Below, piece by piece: positions 1 to 11,600 of a DNA stretch of 64,000 nt. The position numbers and the translations under genes were made by a program. The number at the start of each line of letters is the position of its first letter. Positions within the stretch are counted from its first letter, which is position 1. This DNA is from Mugil cephalus (taxonomy: Eukaryota > Chordata > Actinopteri > Mugiliformes > Mugilidae). The notes under the pieces are model-generated. The model made no database searches, was not told the DNA's origin, and worked only from the letters and a program-made list of their open reading frames with translations. The stretch covers positions 26,198,001-26,262,000 of the forward strand of contig NC_061773.1 in assembly GCF_022458985.1 (NCBI RefSeq), given 5' to 3'.

Positions 1-584
1 CCACCTCACCTCTTTTTTTTTTCTTTTTTTCTCAAGCTCAAAGACGGCTCTTTGGATCTTGGCCCAATGACATCCTGTCGACTTCCAGACATCAACAGAT
101 CAGAGAGAAGCTGAAGTTCAGACACTGATTGTGCAGGAACTGCTTCTGCAGCAGTCGGTGATTAGACGTCTTATCTTTCTTATCAATGGAAACATGAATC
201 ATTCATTTGTGCAACAACGTGTTATCAGACAAGAAGTAATATTTTCTAATAACAAGTCTTTTTAATGGCCGTGCCCAATGTCCTTCTGAACAAAGGAGAG
301 ATAAAGTAATCTAAATGTTAGCACAAAAGACCTGACCCTTCAGCAAACTTATGTAACATCTGTAGAGCATTTAAGGAGAGTCTGTGACTACGCCTCGGAT
401 TATCCACATGACTTAGATTCAATTAATGTCCTGGGGTACAACATCTACATAAAAGGTGCGTCATGAAGCATATCTTCCAATACTTAATTCAGTAAAGACT
501 CGTGTGGATGGATAGACATGTAGCACCCACCTTGACCAGACCAGCCCCCATAGCAATGACACAAAAACTATTGGGAAACAACTA
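1..584. other. No gene seen
   Basis: AT-rich flank with a T-rich start. I see no splice-bounded exon, RNA gene or recognisable repeat boundary here. Confidence 0.5.
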
Positions 585-1345
585 AAAAAAATCCAAGTCA
601 TTGAATAACGTCAACTGGACTTGTAGAACTTCTTAAAGACGTTTCTCCACTCATCCGAGTGGCTTCTTCAGTTCTGATAAACTAGTGGGAAATTGAGGTT
701 TAAATAGGAAAAACTCTGAAACTTGCTTGACCAGAAACTGGGGTCACTATTTCCAAAATGGCTGGTACCTACCTGTCGTTGAAAGGGGGGAACTGTGTGC
801 CTGGGCTACTTACCCTCTGAATGGAGCTCTAACGAGGCTATTGTTGGCAGGAGCCTCCAGCCTCAAGGTGTGAATGTTGTTGAAACTTCTTAGGAATAAA
901 AGTCAAAACTGAATTGTAAACAGATGGTAAATTAAATCTCAGTCCACGGTTTAGAGAAGGTTTCTCCACTTTGACATAGATGGCTTCCTTAACTCCTCTC
1001 TCAAACCATCAGTCCTCTCTGGCCAGGACTTTGACGTTGTTATCTTCAAAGGAGTGTCCTTTGTCCTTCAGGTGGAGGTGGACTGCTGAGTCGATCCCTG
1101 TGTTGGGCCATGCGTTTGTGGATGGGTTGTTTTGTTTCCCCAATGTACAAGTCTGTACATTCCTCACTACACTGCACAGAATACACTGCATTACTCTGTT
1201 TTTGTCTGGGTGTTTTGTCATTGGGGTGGACCAGTTTTTGTCTGAGTGTGTTGCCGGGTCTGAAATAAACTGGGATGCGGTGTTTTCTGAAGATCCTCCT
1301 CAGTTTCACCAGCTACAGTGTATGACCTGGATGACTGAGAACCTT
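585..1345 (-). mobile_element. Penelope-like retroelement 3' fragment (GIY-YIG endonuclease remnant)
   Basis: The minus strand carries a broken reading frame ending in a GIY-YIG type endonuclease, the C-terminal domain of Penelope-like elements. The hallmark LYIGETKQP is readable between about 1309 and 1046. The frame then shifts, continues through DSAVHLHLKDKGHSFED (about 1100-1020), meets an in-frame TGA near 1010 where the family usually has Arg-Trp, and runs on to a stop near 841. The segment at about 590-840 is the noncoding 3' tail, with the GAAGAAGCCACTCGG block (reverse strand) that I associate with fish copies of this family. No reverse transcriptase remains, so the copy is 5'-truncated and dead. 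A short tail-like match recurs near 39523. Confidence 0.7.
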
Positions 1346-1412
1346 CAGAGACAACTAAAAAAAAATAAAAAACAGCACAAGGTGTTAAATTCACTACATC
1401 CCAAAGTGATCA

Positions 1413-1665
1413 CTAGTCATGTGTGGATACTGAATTATCGATACTTGCAAGACCAGGTCTTTATTCTCTAAAACTGATCCTCATTAATTATATTAATTAA
1501 AATATTGATACTTTCGATACATCAGTCATTGGAGGTAATGTAGAACACAGTGGAAAGTAACTAACCTATGAAGTTGTGGCAACACAACAAACCTTGTGAA
1601 ACCCCAACCTCAGGTTAAACCACAACAAAGAATACGAGGCGTTTATGATGAGGACATTTATGTGG
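1413..1665 (+). repeat. Dispersed repeat B, copy 1 (GATAC-rich, hAT-like)
   Basis: This copy begins with CTAGTCATGTGTGGATA and continues through ATCGATACTT, AACACAGTGGAAAGTAACTA and GGCAACACAACAAACCTTGT. The same blocks occur in the same order at 7748-8010. Start, spacing and strand agree, so it is a dispersed family and not chance. It carries no protein. The GATAC-rich end resembles nonautonomous hAT elements of fish, but no target-site duplication was confirmed. Confidence 0.6.
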
Positions 1666-2528
1666 TGAAAGATTTGTGAAGTGTGACCTGGTTTTCTCTG
1701 TGAATGTTGTCTGCATCAGCATCAATCTGCTTATCTTACTCCTTTAAAAAAAAAAAAAAAAAAAACGTTCTCATTCATTCAGTCATTATCTGTAACTGCT
1801 TGTCCTCGACCCTGAACCGGTGGCCAGTCTATCACAAGCACAAAGAGACAAACAGCTCATTAATACTCAACTTTAGAACATGCAAACTCCACACGGAAAA
1901 ATCCAAAACCTTCCTTTAGTCCTGATCAATAGTTGCTGTCTCAGCAGCTTCCTGGGGTCATATTAAAATACAAAACGACAATTATCGTGCAGATTAAAAT
2001 AACTAGCCCCACTTAGTTAAAAAAAAACAAAAAAACACTGCAAAAGAAAACATCTGTACATGCATGGATTCATGGATGGATTTCCTGATATTTATCAGAC
2101 TTGCACAACTACCTTCATCAGTGTTGGTGGAACGTCTTTCATTAACACCCCTCTGCATGTCATGCTAAACTATCTCGTTTGGATTAAGATCAGGATCGAC
2201 ATACGACTTTACTATTTACACGATTTCATCAAGTTGCATTGCGTCAGTCAAAGATTTGCTGCAGTGATGAACTCCAGTGACAAAAGCAGAGCTTGATTCA
2301 TTTATTTTTTCTTTCCTGAAGTTGCAGAAAAATCTAAAATAAAACTGTGTCAGTCAAAGTCACATCATTATGTAAAATTAGTATCTATACCATATACTAT
2401 AACTTATCAGCACCTGTCATTACTTATCTTATCCTTTTTTTACGTACCTGCATAATTAGTAGCGACCGCACACCTACTTTTCCAGATACGTGAGGACCGA
2501 CGTCATCCTCGTCTGCAGTGAAGTGATG
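1666..2528. other. No gene; upstream flank of the first chitinase
   Basis: Contains a poly-A tract at about 1746-1765 and otherwise unremarkable AT-rich sequence. No exon was recognised. Confidence 0.45.
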
Positions 2529-2534
2529 TATAAA
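2529..2534 (+). promoter_or_regulatory. TATA box of the chitinase gene
   Basis: TATAAA lies about 30 bases upstream of the inferred transcription start (about 2558-2560). It precedes a short untranslated exon that ends in a consensus donor at 2581. Tissue-restricted secreted digestive genes commonly have a TATA promoter. The assignment rests on position only. Confidence 0.5.
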
Positions 2535-2557
2535 TGAAGCAGGAAAACTCATGCACA

Positions 2558-2580
2558 CCGGTTCCTTCTAAGATCCCAAG
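2558..2580 (+). other. Putative 5' untranslated exon of chia
   Basis: Short leader ending ...CCCAAG followed by GTAAGA at 2581. A matching acceptor (TTCTAG) ends at 2669, so the second exon (2670-2734) would contain 40 untranslated bases before the ATG at 2710. The start of the leader is inferred from the TATA box. Confidence 0.4.
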
Positions 2581-2709
2581 GTAAGATACAGCCGGGAATT
2601 CAGGTGTTTTCTTCTCTGGAGTTTTCTTTTCCAGGAAATTAAATTCACAGAGTTGTTTATTTCTTCTAGAAATAACAGGAAGCTGACATTGTGAACTTGT
2701 GGAAACAAC

Positions 2710-5700
2710 ATGACCAAGCTCACTATTCTCGCAGGTAATCCCTTTTGTATTTGCACATATTTTCTATTTGTTTGTTTTTTGTTTTGTGTATATCTTCTGC
2801 ATTCCTAGAATTCATCTTTTATTTGTTCTGACTTCTCTTTAGGCCTGTGCCTGGTGATGTGCCAGCTGGGTAAGTCATTCTTAAACGTGCCTCACCTGAA
2901 AACATTTCATATAACATATAGAGCTGACCAGTTTCTTTCTTTTTTTTTTCTGATCTCCAGCGACTGCCTCTCAGATGGTGTGCTACTTCACCAACTGGTC
3001 CCAGTACAGACCCGGGACAGGCAAATACACGCCCCAGAACGTGGATCCCTTCCTGTGCACTCACCTGATTTACGCCTTCTCCATCATCAACAACAGAAAT
3101 GAGCTGGTTACATACGAGTGGAACGATGAGACCCTGTACAAGAGCTTCAACGGCCTGAAGAGCAAGTAAGGACTTTTCCTTCCACTTTCAGAAATAGAAA
3201 TGTTTTCCCATCTTAGATGGTATGTCCACGCTGTAGGATAAAGAAGCCTTTGTTAACTCAAATATTTATGTCAAGGAATCCTGAGCTGAAGACCTTACTG
3301 GCTGTTGGAGGATGGAACTTCGGCTCAACTCAGTACGTACAATTTAAATATGTGTGTATAGAGCACAGATGTGTCAAGTTACTACTATGATAATGGGTTC
3401 AGAATTAATGTTGTTAATTCCTGTTACATTCAAACCAACCTCCTGCAGGTTCTCTATCATGGTGTCCACTCCTGCTAACCGAAAGACGTTCATCCAGTCC
3501 TCCATCAAATTCCTGAGGACTCACGGATTTGACGGTCTGGATCTGGACTGGGAGTACCCTGGATCCCGTGGAAGCCCCCCAGAAGACAAGAAGAGGTTTA
3601 GTCTGCTCTGCAAGGTGGGCCAGGGAGTTCTGACTACCATACATCTGTTTTAAAAAGCCACATATCAGGTTAAATTTAAGCAGCAACGAAGCTATGTTCT
3701 ACATACTTTTTCAAAAAGGGATCAGAACCTTTTCTCTGTTGTATCCACAGTTTCAACATTTCAGTGACTGCATGTCACCTCAGATTTCACACTAGTCCCT
3801 TAGAATTGAAAAAACTTCCCTATGCATGTTTACCATGAAGTGTGTGTGTGTGTGGTAAGCTATGGGCTTCTGATATCACACAAAACATATGAACAGACAC
3901 TACAAATTACTCATTTTCTTAGAGGCAAATCCAAATTTTTGCATAGTATCAAAGTTGGATGAAATGCTTTGTATTTAAAATTTCATGTCAACTTACTTTA
4001 TAAGGCACCATGTTAATCTATTTAATGTACCACTGATATTAACCTCCAGCCTTTTTGCAAAAACAAACATCTATTTAGGACGTACTCAAAGTAAATGAAT
4101 TGCCATTCGTGAACAGTTTGAAGACTCTGAAGTTTCTATCACAAAAGTCAGTATCACTCTATGTGGTTTTGTTCTAGAATAATCAAAGTTGTTGGGTTGG
4201 TTTGAATTGTTTTGTTTTCCAAAAATTTGTCGGTTGAAGAAAATGACATATTGTATCATGCAGCATTTCCTCGAACACAACTCGTGTACAGAGCTCTGAC
4301 TGGTTCAAAAAGCTACTGCTGTCCCATAAACCCCCCAGAGGGATGATAAACGGTTAAATATGAGGTAATATGACATTTTAGATGGTGCCTTATTAATTGC
4401 CTTTATTTGCAGGAACTTGTTGAAGCATACGCAGCTGAGGCCAAGACCTCCGGCAAGCCTCAGCTTATGCTGACTGCTGCTGTGTCTGCTGGAAAGGGAA
4501 CCATCGACGCCGGATATGAGATTGCTGAGATTGCTAAGTACTGCAGACTTTTTTATTTTCTTGGTTCAAATACTGATCTGTCTTTATTTTCCAGTACAGA
4601 GTAGCTTTGTAGCTAGTCTTAATCAATATTTTGTCCACTTTTTAGACACCTTGACTTCATCAACGTGATGACCTATGACTTCCACGGAGCTTGGGACAGA
4701 TTCACAGGACACAACAGCCCACTGTACCGTGGCTCCCATGACACCGGGGACCTCATCTACTTCAACACTGTAAGAGGCCTGAGGTTGAACCAACCTTGAA
4801 CACTGGTAGACATGATTATTGTAGCACACATCTCATCTCATAGTGATAGTAGTATCTCCACGTGGCATTGGAGCCTAGAAATGTATTTAAAAGTTAAATC
4901 TGGGCATTTGTCTGAATAGAAAATCAATAACCCAGGTTAAAGAATATTTAGGCCTCACGTCTGTATCCCTCCTTTCCAAATTCAGGACTTTGCCATGAAG
5001 TACTGGAGAGACAAGGGCACCCCATCTGAGAAACTGATGATGGGATTCGCTGCTTATGGTCGTACCTTCCGTCTGACTTCGTCAAACACTGGCGTTGGAG
5101 CTCCAGCTAGCGGCCCCGCTTCGGCCGGACCTTACACCCGTGAAGCTGGATTCTGGTCCTACTATGAGGTAACGTCTCAAAAAGGCATACGAACAGAAGA
5201 TTCAGGAGGGACGGACAATGGAACGAATCAATGGCACATCTTATAATCCTATCTTTCAGGTTTGCACCTTCCTGAAGGGCACCACCGTTCAGTGGATCGA
5301 TGACCAGAAAGTTCCCTACGCCGCCAAGAACAACGAGTGGGTTGGATTTGACACCAAGGAGAGCTATGAAACCAAGGTAGTCTTCTGCACGACGGACTCA
5401 AGAAACAAAACTCAGGATTTTTTCACATTGTGCTTAACTTGTTTTGTGGTTTAATCTGTAGGTTGAGTACATGAAGAACATGAAGTTTGGCGGTGCCTTT
5501 GTGTGGGCCTTGGACCTGGACGACTTTAAGGGCGAGTTCTGCGGCGAGGGAAACCATCCTCTGCTGTCACATCTGCGCAAACTCGTTGATTCCAGTAAGT
5601 CTTGCCATCATCTTTTTTTTTTTTTTTTTAAACCAATATGTTCTCCACTGGCTCGTACAGTTCTCAATGTAAAGAGGCTGCAAACTGACCTTCCACTTTT

Positions 5701-6014
5701 TTACAGACATGCCTCCACGTCCAACGACGACGACCAAGAGGCCGGCAGTCACAACCACAACCTCCAAACCTGTTCCCACCGCTGAACCAGTCACACCCAA
5801 ACCCAGCACCACCACCACCACCAAAGCTCCATCCACCAAGACCAACCTTCCCATCCCAGGAAGAGGCTTCTGCAAAGACAAGGCAGATGGCACGTACGCC
5901 AACCCAGAAGACCGCGCCAGCTTCTATGTGTGTGCAGGAGGCCGGACCTACCTGAGGACCTGCGGAGCCGGCACCGTCTTCAACGATAGCTGCAAGTGCT
6001 GCGTGTGGCCTTAA
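2710..6014 (+). CDS. Acidic chitinase (GH18, CHIA family), complete, 11 coding exons, 489 aa
   Basis: Secreted endochitinase that hydrolyses beta-1,4-GlcNAc bonds of chitin. Fish paralogues act in stomach digestion and defence. Coding exons: 2710-2734, 2843-2869, 2961-3165, 3276-3332, 3449-3614, 4413-4537, 4646-4769, 4986-5168, 5260-5376, 5462-5594, 5707-6014. All introns are GT-AG and phases join without a stop. Residues 1-20 are a signal peptide (MTKLTILAG...), and the mature enzyme starts near [10 protein letters not shown]. The GH18 domain shows GGWNFG (97-102), DGLDLDWE (133-140, proton donor Glu140, the same number as in mammalian AMCase), MTYD (210-213) and VWALDLDDF (357-365). A Thr/Pro-rich linker (about 390-436) leads to a CBM14 chitin-binding domain with six cysteines (443, 463, 473, 483, 485, 486). 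Every catalytic residue is present, so it should be active. The exact fish paralogue (chia.1 to chia.6) cannot be told from sequence alone. Confidence 0.95.
4090..4356 (+). repeat. Dispersed repeat A, copy 1 (intron 5 of chia)
   Basis: Blocks such as GACTCTGAAGTTTCTATCAC, AAAATGACATATTGTATCAT and CAGAGCTCTGA.TGGTTCAAAAA recur in the same order and orientation at about 24765-25075. Identity is high except for an extra segment in the second copy. No coding capacity or terminal repeats are seen. Confidence 0.65.
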
Positions 6015-6159
6015 GTGTTTCGCTAAAAGGTGAAAACCACCGACTTGTACAAGCAGATCGCTTCAGAAAGAGCCGCCTTTGTTCTTTTGACCGTAGAGAT
6101 GACATCAGGATGTTTGGAAACCAGCTTGTAGTAAAGTTTGAATGTGTATTTTCCAACAG

Positions 6160-6165
6160 AATAAA
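6160..6165 (+). terminator. Polyadenylation signal of chia
   Basis: AATAAA lies 146 bases after the TAA stop at 6012-6014. It is the first canonical signal downstream, so it probably defines a 3' UTR of roughly 170 bases. Confidence 0.6.
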
Positions 6166-6279
6166 GGTACAATGAATCAAAGAAAATATGTTCTTCATTA
6201 CTTTTTCAAATGTTGGCATTTCACAAGTCAACTCCGGTTGCAACTGTGATCAACTCCATGGTGACACTTCCTACTAAAC

Positions 6280-6700
6280 CAGCGGTCGGCAACATTCAAC
6301 ACTCAAAGAGCCATTTGAATCCGTTTCCCACAGAAAAGAAAAAACTCTGGGAGCCACAAAACCCCTTTGAAATCTAAAATGATGACAACACTGCACATAT
6401 AGCTTTTTACCTCTATGCTGAGCCTATGTATAAAAAACTGTAGTGTGTTGCATTTATGAAATGAAAGAAGTGCTACAGAGAAAACTAAATTGTATTTATG
6501 CATACATAACAGGGATTTATCCCATGGGTGGCTTTACCTGCGGGCCGAATGGGTGTCGCACATCGGCAGTTGTGACGAATATTTCTGATCAACAAAAAAT
6601 TAAACACATTTTATTTTAATGTTACAATATCACAATAAATTCAAAATTAGAATTGTATTTAAAAAAAAAATAAAGTAAAACAAACTACAATAAAATACAT
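6280..6700 (+). mobile_element. hAT-like nonautonomous element fragment
   Basis: Begins CAGCGGTCGGCAAC, a terminal sequence I associate with vertebrate hAT-derived repeats. It continues with a repeat-like body (AAAGAGCCATTTGAATCCG, then CACAATAAATTCAAA). No transposase frame is present and the far end is unclear. Confidence 0.45.
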
Positions 6701-7747
6701 TTGAATCAAATACTCAAAAGCAAAAGCATATGTGCTGCAATGCATTGTGGGAGCTCAGTGTTTGTTTGTTTTTTTGGTTGGTGTTACTGTCTATGACTAC
6801 AACCATGAGTGTGAGTGGTGTGACATTCAGTGTGATTCAGTTGTTTTTGCTTTCGCTTTTTCTATCTATTGAGTGAATAGTTGTTGCTGTTCTGAGACCG
6901 ATAGTGTCAATGACTATAATCAGTGTCTTTACTCCACACAGCTGATCAGAGAAAGCTGCATGTGGCTGTATATTGCAGACTCATGTACTAAACACTAAAA
7001 TAAGGAAAGGATTAAACTAATTGCTTTGGATTCTTGCAAAGCTAAACTTAACCCTGTTTGACAACTGCAGTTTGAATTCATGGCAGTTCAAACAATAATC
7101 AAATGGCAACAGAAACCAATGAAAACACAAACGATCCAGACTGACACTGAACCTTGTGAACCACTGAGTTTTATGTGTTCAGCCTGTTGGAAATGAAGAA
7201 AACTCCTTGAGAGGGTTAGAGTCAGCTGGGTCTGCTATCAAAGAAGCATCACAGAGCAAATACTGAGGGATTCAAGATTCAAGACAGACTTTGAATGGAT
7301 GGAAAAAAAACTCATTGGAAGTTTTCATTATTTATAGGTTATTATTCTGTTTTCTTACTGCAGTCATTTTATCACAAAAGGTGCAGAAACAAATTTCTGA
7401 GATCATTCATGACGTACTGAAATCAACTCTTTCTGTGCATCCTTATGCTCCTGCAGCAGTTACAGCCTTGAGCTGCACAACACCTCAGTGTGACAGGTCT
7501 TTTGTATCACCAGTTGTCATCTGACAGTAACAACATATTATGTTGACGGATATCGAGAAAGATGCTTTGTGTCGTGTTGATCTTGTGTTTCAGATCTTGT
7601 GTCAAACTACTCCCTCTAGGTAACAGCAGAGAAAATAATATCAATGATCTGATCCTGCCCTTGAAATTAGCAGAAAATATCCTGTGACAAATCTTCTATT
7701 TAGATGAAAATTTCAGTTTCCTGTGCGGCTTCAGTTTTCACCTCAGG
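6701..7747. other. No gene seen between the two chitinases
   Basis: AT-rich intergenic sequence. The reading frame at 7291-7524 has no recognisable domain or splice context, and no RNA gene was seen. Confidence 0.5.
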
Positions 7748-8400
7748 CTAGTGATGCGTGGATCGATACAGAAATGTCGATACTGAAACATCGATACCAC
7801 ATCATCATGCTCTAAAGTTTATTCTCAAATCAAAACTATCGATACTTTTTATACTTCAATAATTGAAGGTAATGTAGGAACACAGTGGAAAGTAACTAAA
7901 CTATTGAGTTGTGGCAACACAACAAACCTTGTGAAACACAAACTCAGGTTAAACCACAACACAGAATACGATGGTGATCATTCAGAATACTCATTTATGA
8001 TGAGGAGGACAGAAGAGGAGAGAACAGGGTCACAATTAAGACGCAAGTTTTCATTGTATAGTAGTTCTTAATAGTTAAACAATAATTTTATTTAATGGTC
8101 TTATTATTGTTTTAGTGTTTGAAAAGGCATCGCCACATATTTTGTATGATTGTGTCTCTGGTTTTTCTGTTGTTGTATTATCTCATTTACATAGTAAATG
8201 AGGTCACTACCTCAATATACCTCAGAGTTTAAAATAAATAATTAAATTACTCTGATGTTTTGTATTCTTTATGAAGCTATGGTTTAAAATACACGTTTTT
8301 TTTAGGTTTAACAGACATATTAGTTTGTATTTGCACAAAATATCGGTATCGGATCGGTATCGCCGATACCAGCCTGACTCTTATTCAGTATCCATCTATA
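7748..8400 (+). repeat. Dispersed repeat B, copy 2 (hAT-like, longer copy)
   Basis: Opens with CTAGTGATGCGTGGATCGATAC and shares its first ~260 bases with 1413-1665. It ends in TATCGGTATCGGATCGGTAT...CGATACCAGCCTG, which resembles the inverted end of the same kind of nonautonomous element. No protein is encoded. Confidence 0.55.
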
Positions 8401-8600
8401 AACAAACCCTGCACATCATTGTGTTTGCCGCTGCTCTGCTTTAGGGTATGCTAAGTAAAGATATCTATTCTCTCTATATCGCACCAGGTGACTCAGTAAC
8501 ATGAGATGTAAAACTGGAATAACGTTACACTCTGCACACATTTTGTTTTCCTCCCTGAGAGGTGGAGATTCCCTTTAGGACGAGAGCACAAACAGCTGAG

Positions 8601-11600
8601 ATGAACGCGGGATTAACCAGAATAATAGGTATAATAATTATTTTTTGTTCCTACTGTATATTTGTATTTAAATATATCTATCAAACTAACAAAGCTACTT
8701 GTTGATTTGTGTCCTTTGCAGTGGCTTTGCAGCTCTTCATTCAGATTCGTAAGCCACATATTTAACAATAATAATAATAATACCAAGAGGAGTGAATGGT
8801 TTGTAAATATTTAGATTTTTCCCCCCTCTAGATCCAGCAACCACAACCAAACTTGTGTGTTATTTTACTAACTGGTCACGGTACACAACGGGTTTGGGAA
8901 GGTTCCTGCCGGGCTCCGTGGACCCTTTCCTGTGCTCTCACCTGGTTTACGCCTTCGCTGTCATCAGCCGTGCCAACGAGATCACCGAGTATGAGTGGAA
9001 CGAGAAAAGCGTCTACAAGTCGTTCACTGAGCTCAAGAGCAGGTAACAGCTGGTCGATGGACGCGATGCACGGTGAACCACTGGATTTCAAAACGTAGAG
9101 TTTGTTCCGTTCTCTTTTGAACAGAAACCCGAGGCTCAAGACTTTACTGTCGGTCAGAGAAGACGGCGCCGGATCTCAGTGAGTTTGTCAAACTGATTGA
9201 ATGAGTGAGGATGTGCCTGTGTGATAAAGGCCTTCTGATTATGTAAAGTAAGGTTTTAAAATGCTCTATGAAAACATCTGTGCAGGTTCTCTGTCATGGT
9301 GTCCACGGCATCCAGCCGTCAGACGTTCATCCAGTCTACCATCAAACTCCTGAGGACTCACGGGTTTGATGGTCTGGATCTGGACTGGACGTCCCCTGGA
9401 GACGGTGGTAGCAGGTCACCACATGACAAACTGGGCTTTTCTCTCCTCTGCAAGGTACACCGAGACTTTTCTTTTCCTTTTACCTGTTTAGTTTGGTTTT
9501 AGTTTGGTTCAGTTACCACAAAAGCTGTTAGTGTCATTCTCTGGAAGGTTTGTTTTTCTCATCCAAAAAAGAAGCACTCCCTGTTTTTTTCCCCACATTT
9601 TACCTGGACTCTGTGCTGAGTCTTTAAGGATTTGCTCCGTCCACATCCCAGGATGTTGTTTTATGACTTTTTTGCAGCTTTGACTGATATAGACATTTTT
9701 TTTCCCGCAAATGAACAAGGCACTGAGATTGTACGTAGGTGCATTTTAATTTTGTATTAGTCACTTTTAATAAAGGCTTTTTAAACTTTGGACCTCAAGA
9801 ATGCATTCTTAGTTTACTGCACTTTTTTGCTTGTTCACTTGGTTTTCACAGGTGTTTGCTGCCTCGCAATATGTTTCATGATATCTGTTAGAGTAAAGGA
9901 AACAAGGGATTATATGATCGGCTTTTTTAAGTGGCAGCAAATGACACCTGTTTATTTCCCCAACATGACCCAGGTGGTGCACTGTTCATGGAGAATTTTT
10001 TTTTAATTAATTTGAGTAGTCATTCCCTGGTATTTGCCTTGGATGTTGGGGAAAATAAGTGTTTGATACACCAGCGATTTTGCAAGTTTTCCCACTTAAA
10101 TAATGAAGCTAGGTCTGTAATTTTCATCGTAGGTGCATTTCAACTGTGAGAGACAGAATCTAAAAAAAAACTGGAAAATCACATTGTGTGTTGTTTAAAA
10201 TAATTAATTTGCATTTTGTTACATGAAATAAGTTTTTGTTTTTTTTTCATTTCAAATGAAAACCTGGAAGCCAAAACTAAAGATTTTTATAACATGTACA
10301 GTATTTTCTTCCACTGAATATTGGAGACCTTTCTTTTTTTAAGCACTGGAAGATTTTCTGAATGTGCCATAGCAGTGTTATGCCATTAAGTACTAACCTG
10401 AACTGAACACAAGAAAATCTAAACATGAAAGCTTTTTTTGAGGAATTGACCTGAAGCGTAACTGAATTTCTCTTGGTTTCCAGGAGCTTTCAGAGGCTTA
10501 TGAAGCTGAGAGCAAAGGAGGCAGGAACACACGACTGATCGTCTCTGCAGCCATGACGGCACATCCTGATGATACCGACAACCGATATGAAATCTCTGAG
10601 ATGTCAAAGTGAGACTCATGAAGCAGGATGCGAGACTAATACACAACGCTCAATTACTTTGAACATATTTAACATCATAACTTGTGATGTGGTGGTTGTG
10701 TACGTTTAGGTACCTGGACTTCATTGGCGTTAAGAGTTTTGGTTTTCACGGTGATCAAGATGGAGTGACGGCTCACCACAATCCTCTCTACAGTGAAGAT
10801 AATTCCAGCATAGTAATGTTTCACATTTATTTGTATTTATTTATATGCCAGGAGTAGCACTAGACTTCTGGCTGGCTAATGCAACACCCTGGACAACCAG
10901 GAGGAGGTAAAGATGGAGAGGACGGGTGCAAGGATTGTTGCACTGGACGTATAAGCTCATTGAATGCAGCCAAAGATATCAATGATCAAGAGTTAAAACA
11001 TTTTAACTTGATTCTGGACCCGTGTGAAAGCAGGAACAGATTAATTGATTCCTTCAAAGAGAACATCCTCACTTTATCTACAACTCTTGATCTTTTCCCT
11101 GCCAGGACTATATAATGAACTACTGGATGGAGCGGGGAGCTCCACCAGGGAGGTTGCTACTGGGTTTCGCCGTCCACGCTCGTTCCTTTACGCTCTCAAC
11201 ATCAGCAAGTGGTCTGGGTGCACCGGTCAGCGGCCCCGCAACCCCAGGACCCTACACCCAGCAGATTGGCCTCTGGTCTTTCTATGAGGTAACGAGAGTG
11301 TCTACAATAACAACCAGAGGAGACAAACACCATGCTGTAATTCTGCTACTGACATCACTGGTTCTGACTCAGCATCACTTGTATTTAAATAGCTCACAAC
11401 TGCTTGATTCTTGCATTTTAAGCACATTGCATGTCATTTTAGATTGTTAAATGACACACAAGGTGTTTTGGGTGATGATTCGCCAAAACTAAATGCCATG
11501 CAAGACTATTTAGTGTTTCCACACTACATCCGTGTTCATCATTGCCAATTTAAAACTGAAATAAACTCACAACTCAGAAAACTGACGCCAAAGTTTTAAG

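Noticed and set aside
5567..5902. Minus-strand 111-codon Val-rich frame
   Set aside because: Shadow of the Thr/Pro-rich linker and CBM14 exon of the chitinase on the plus strand.
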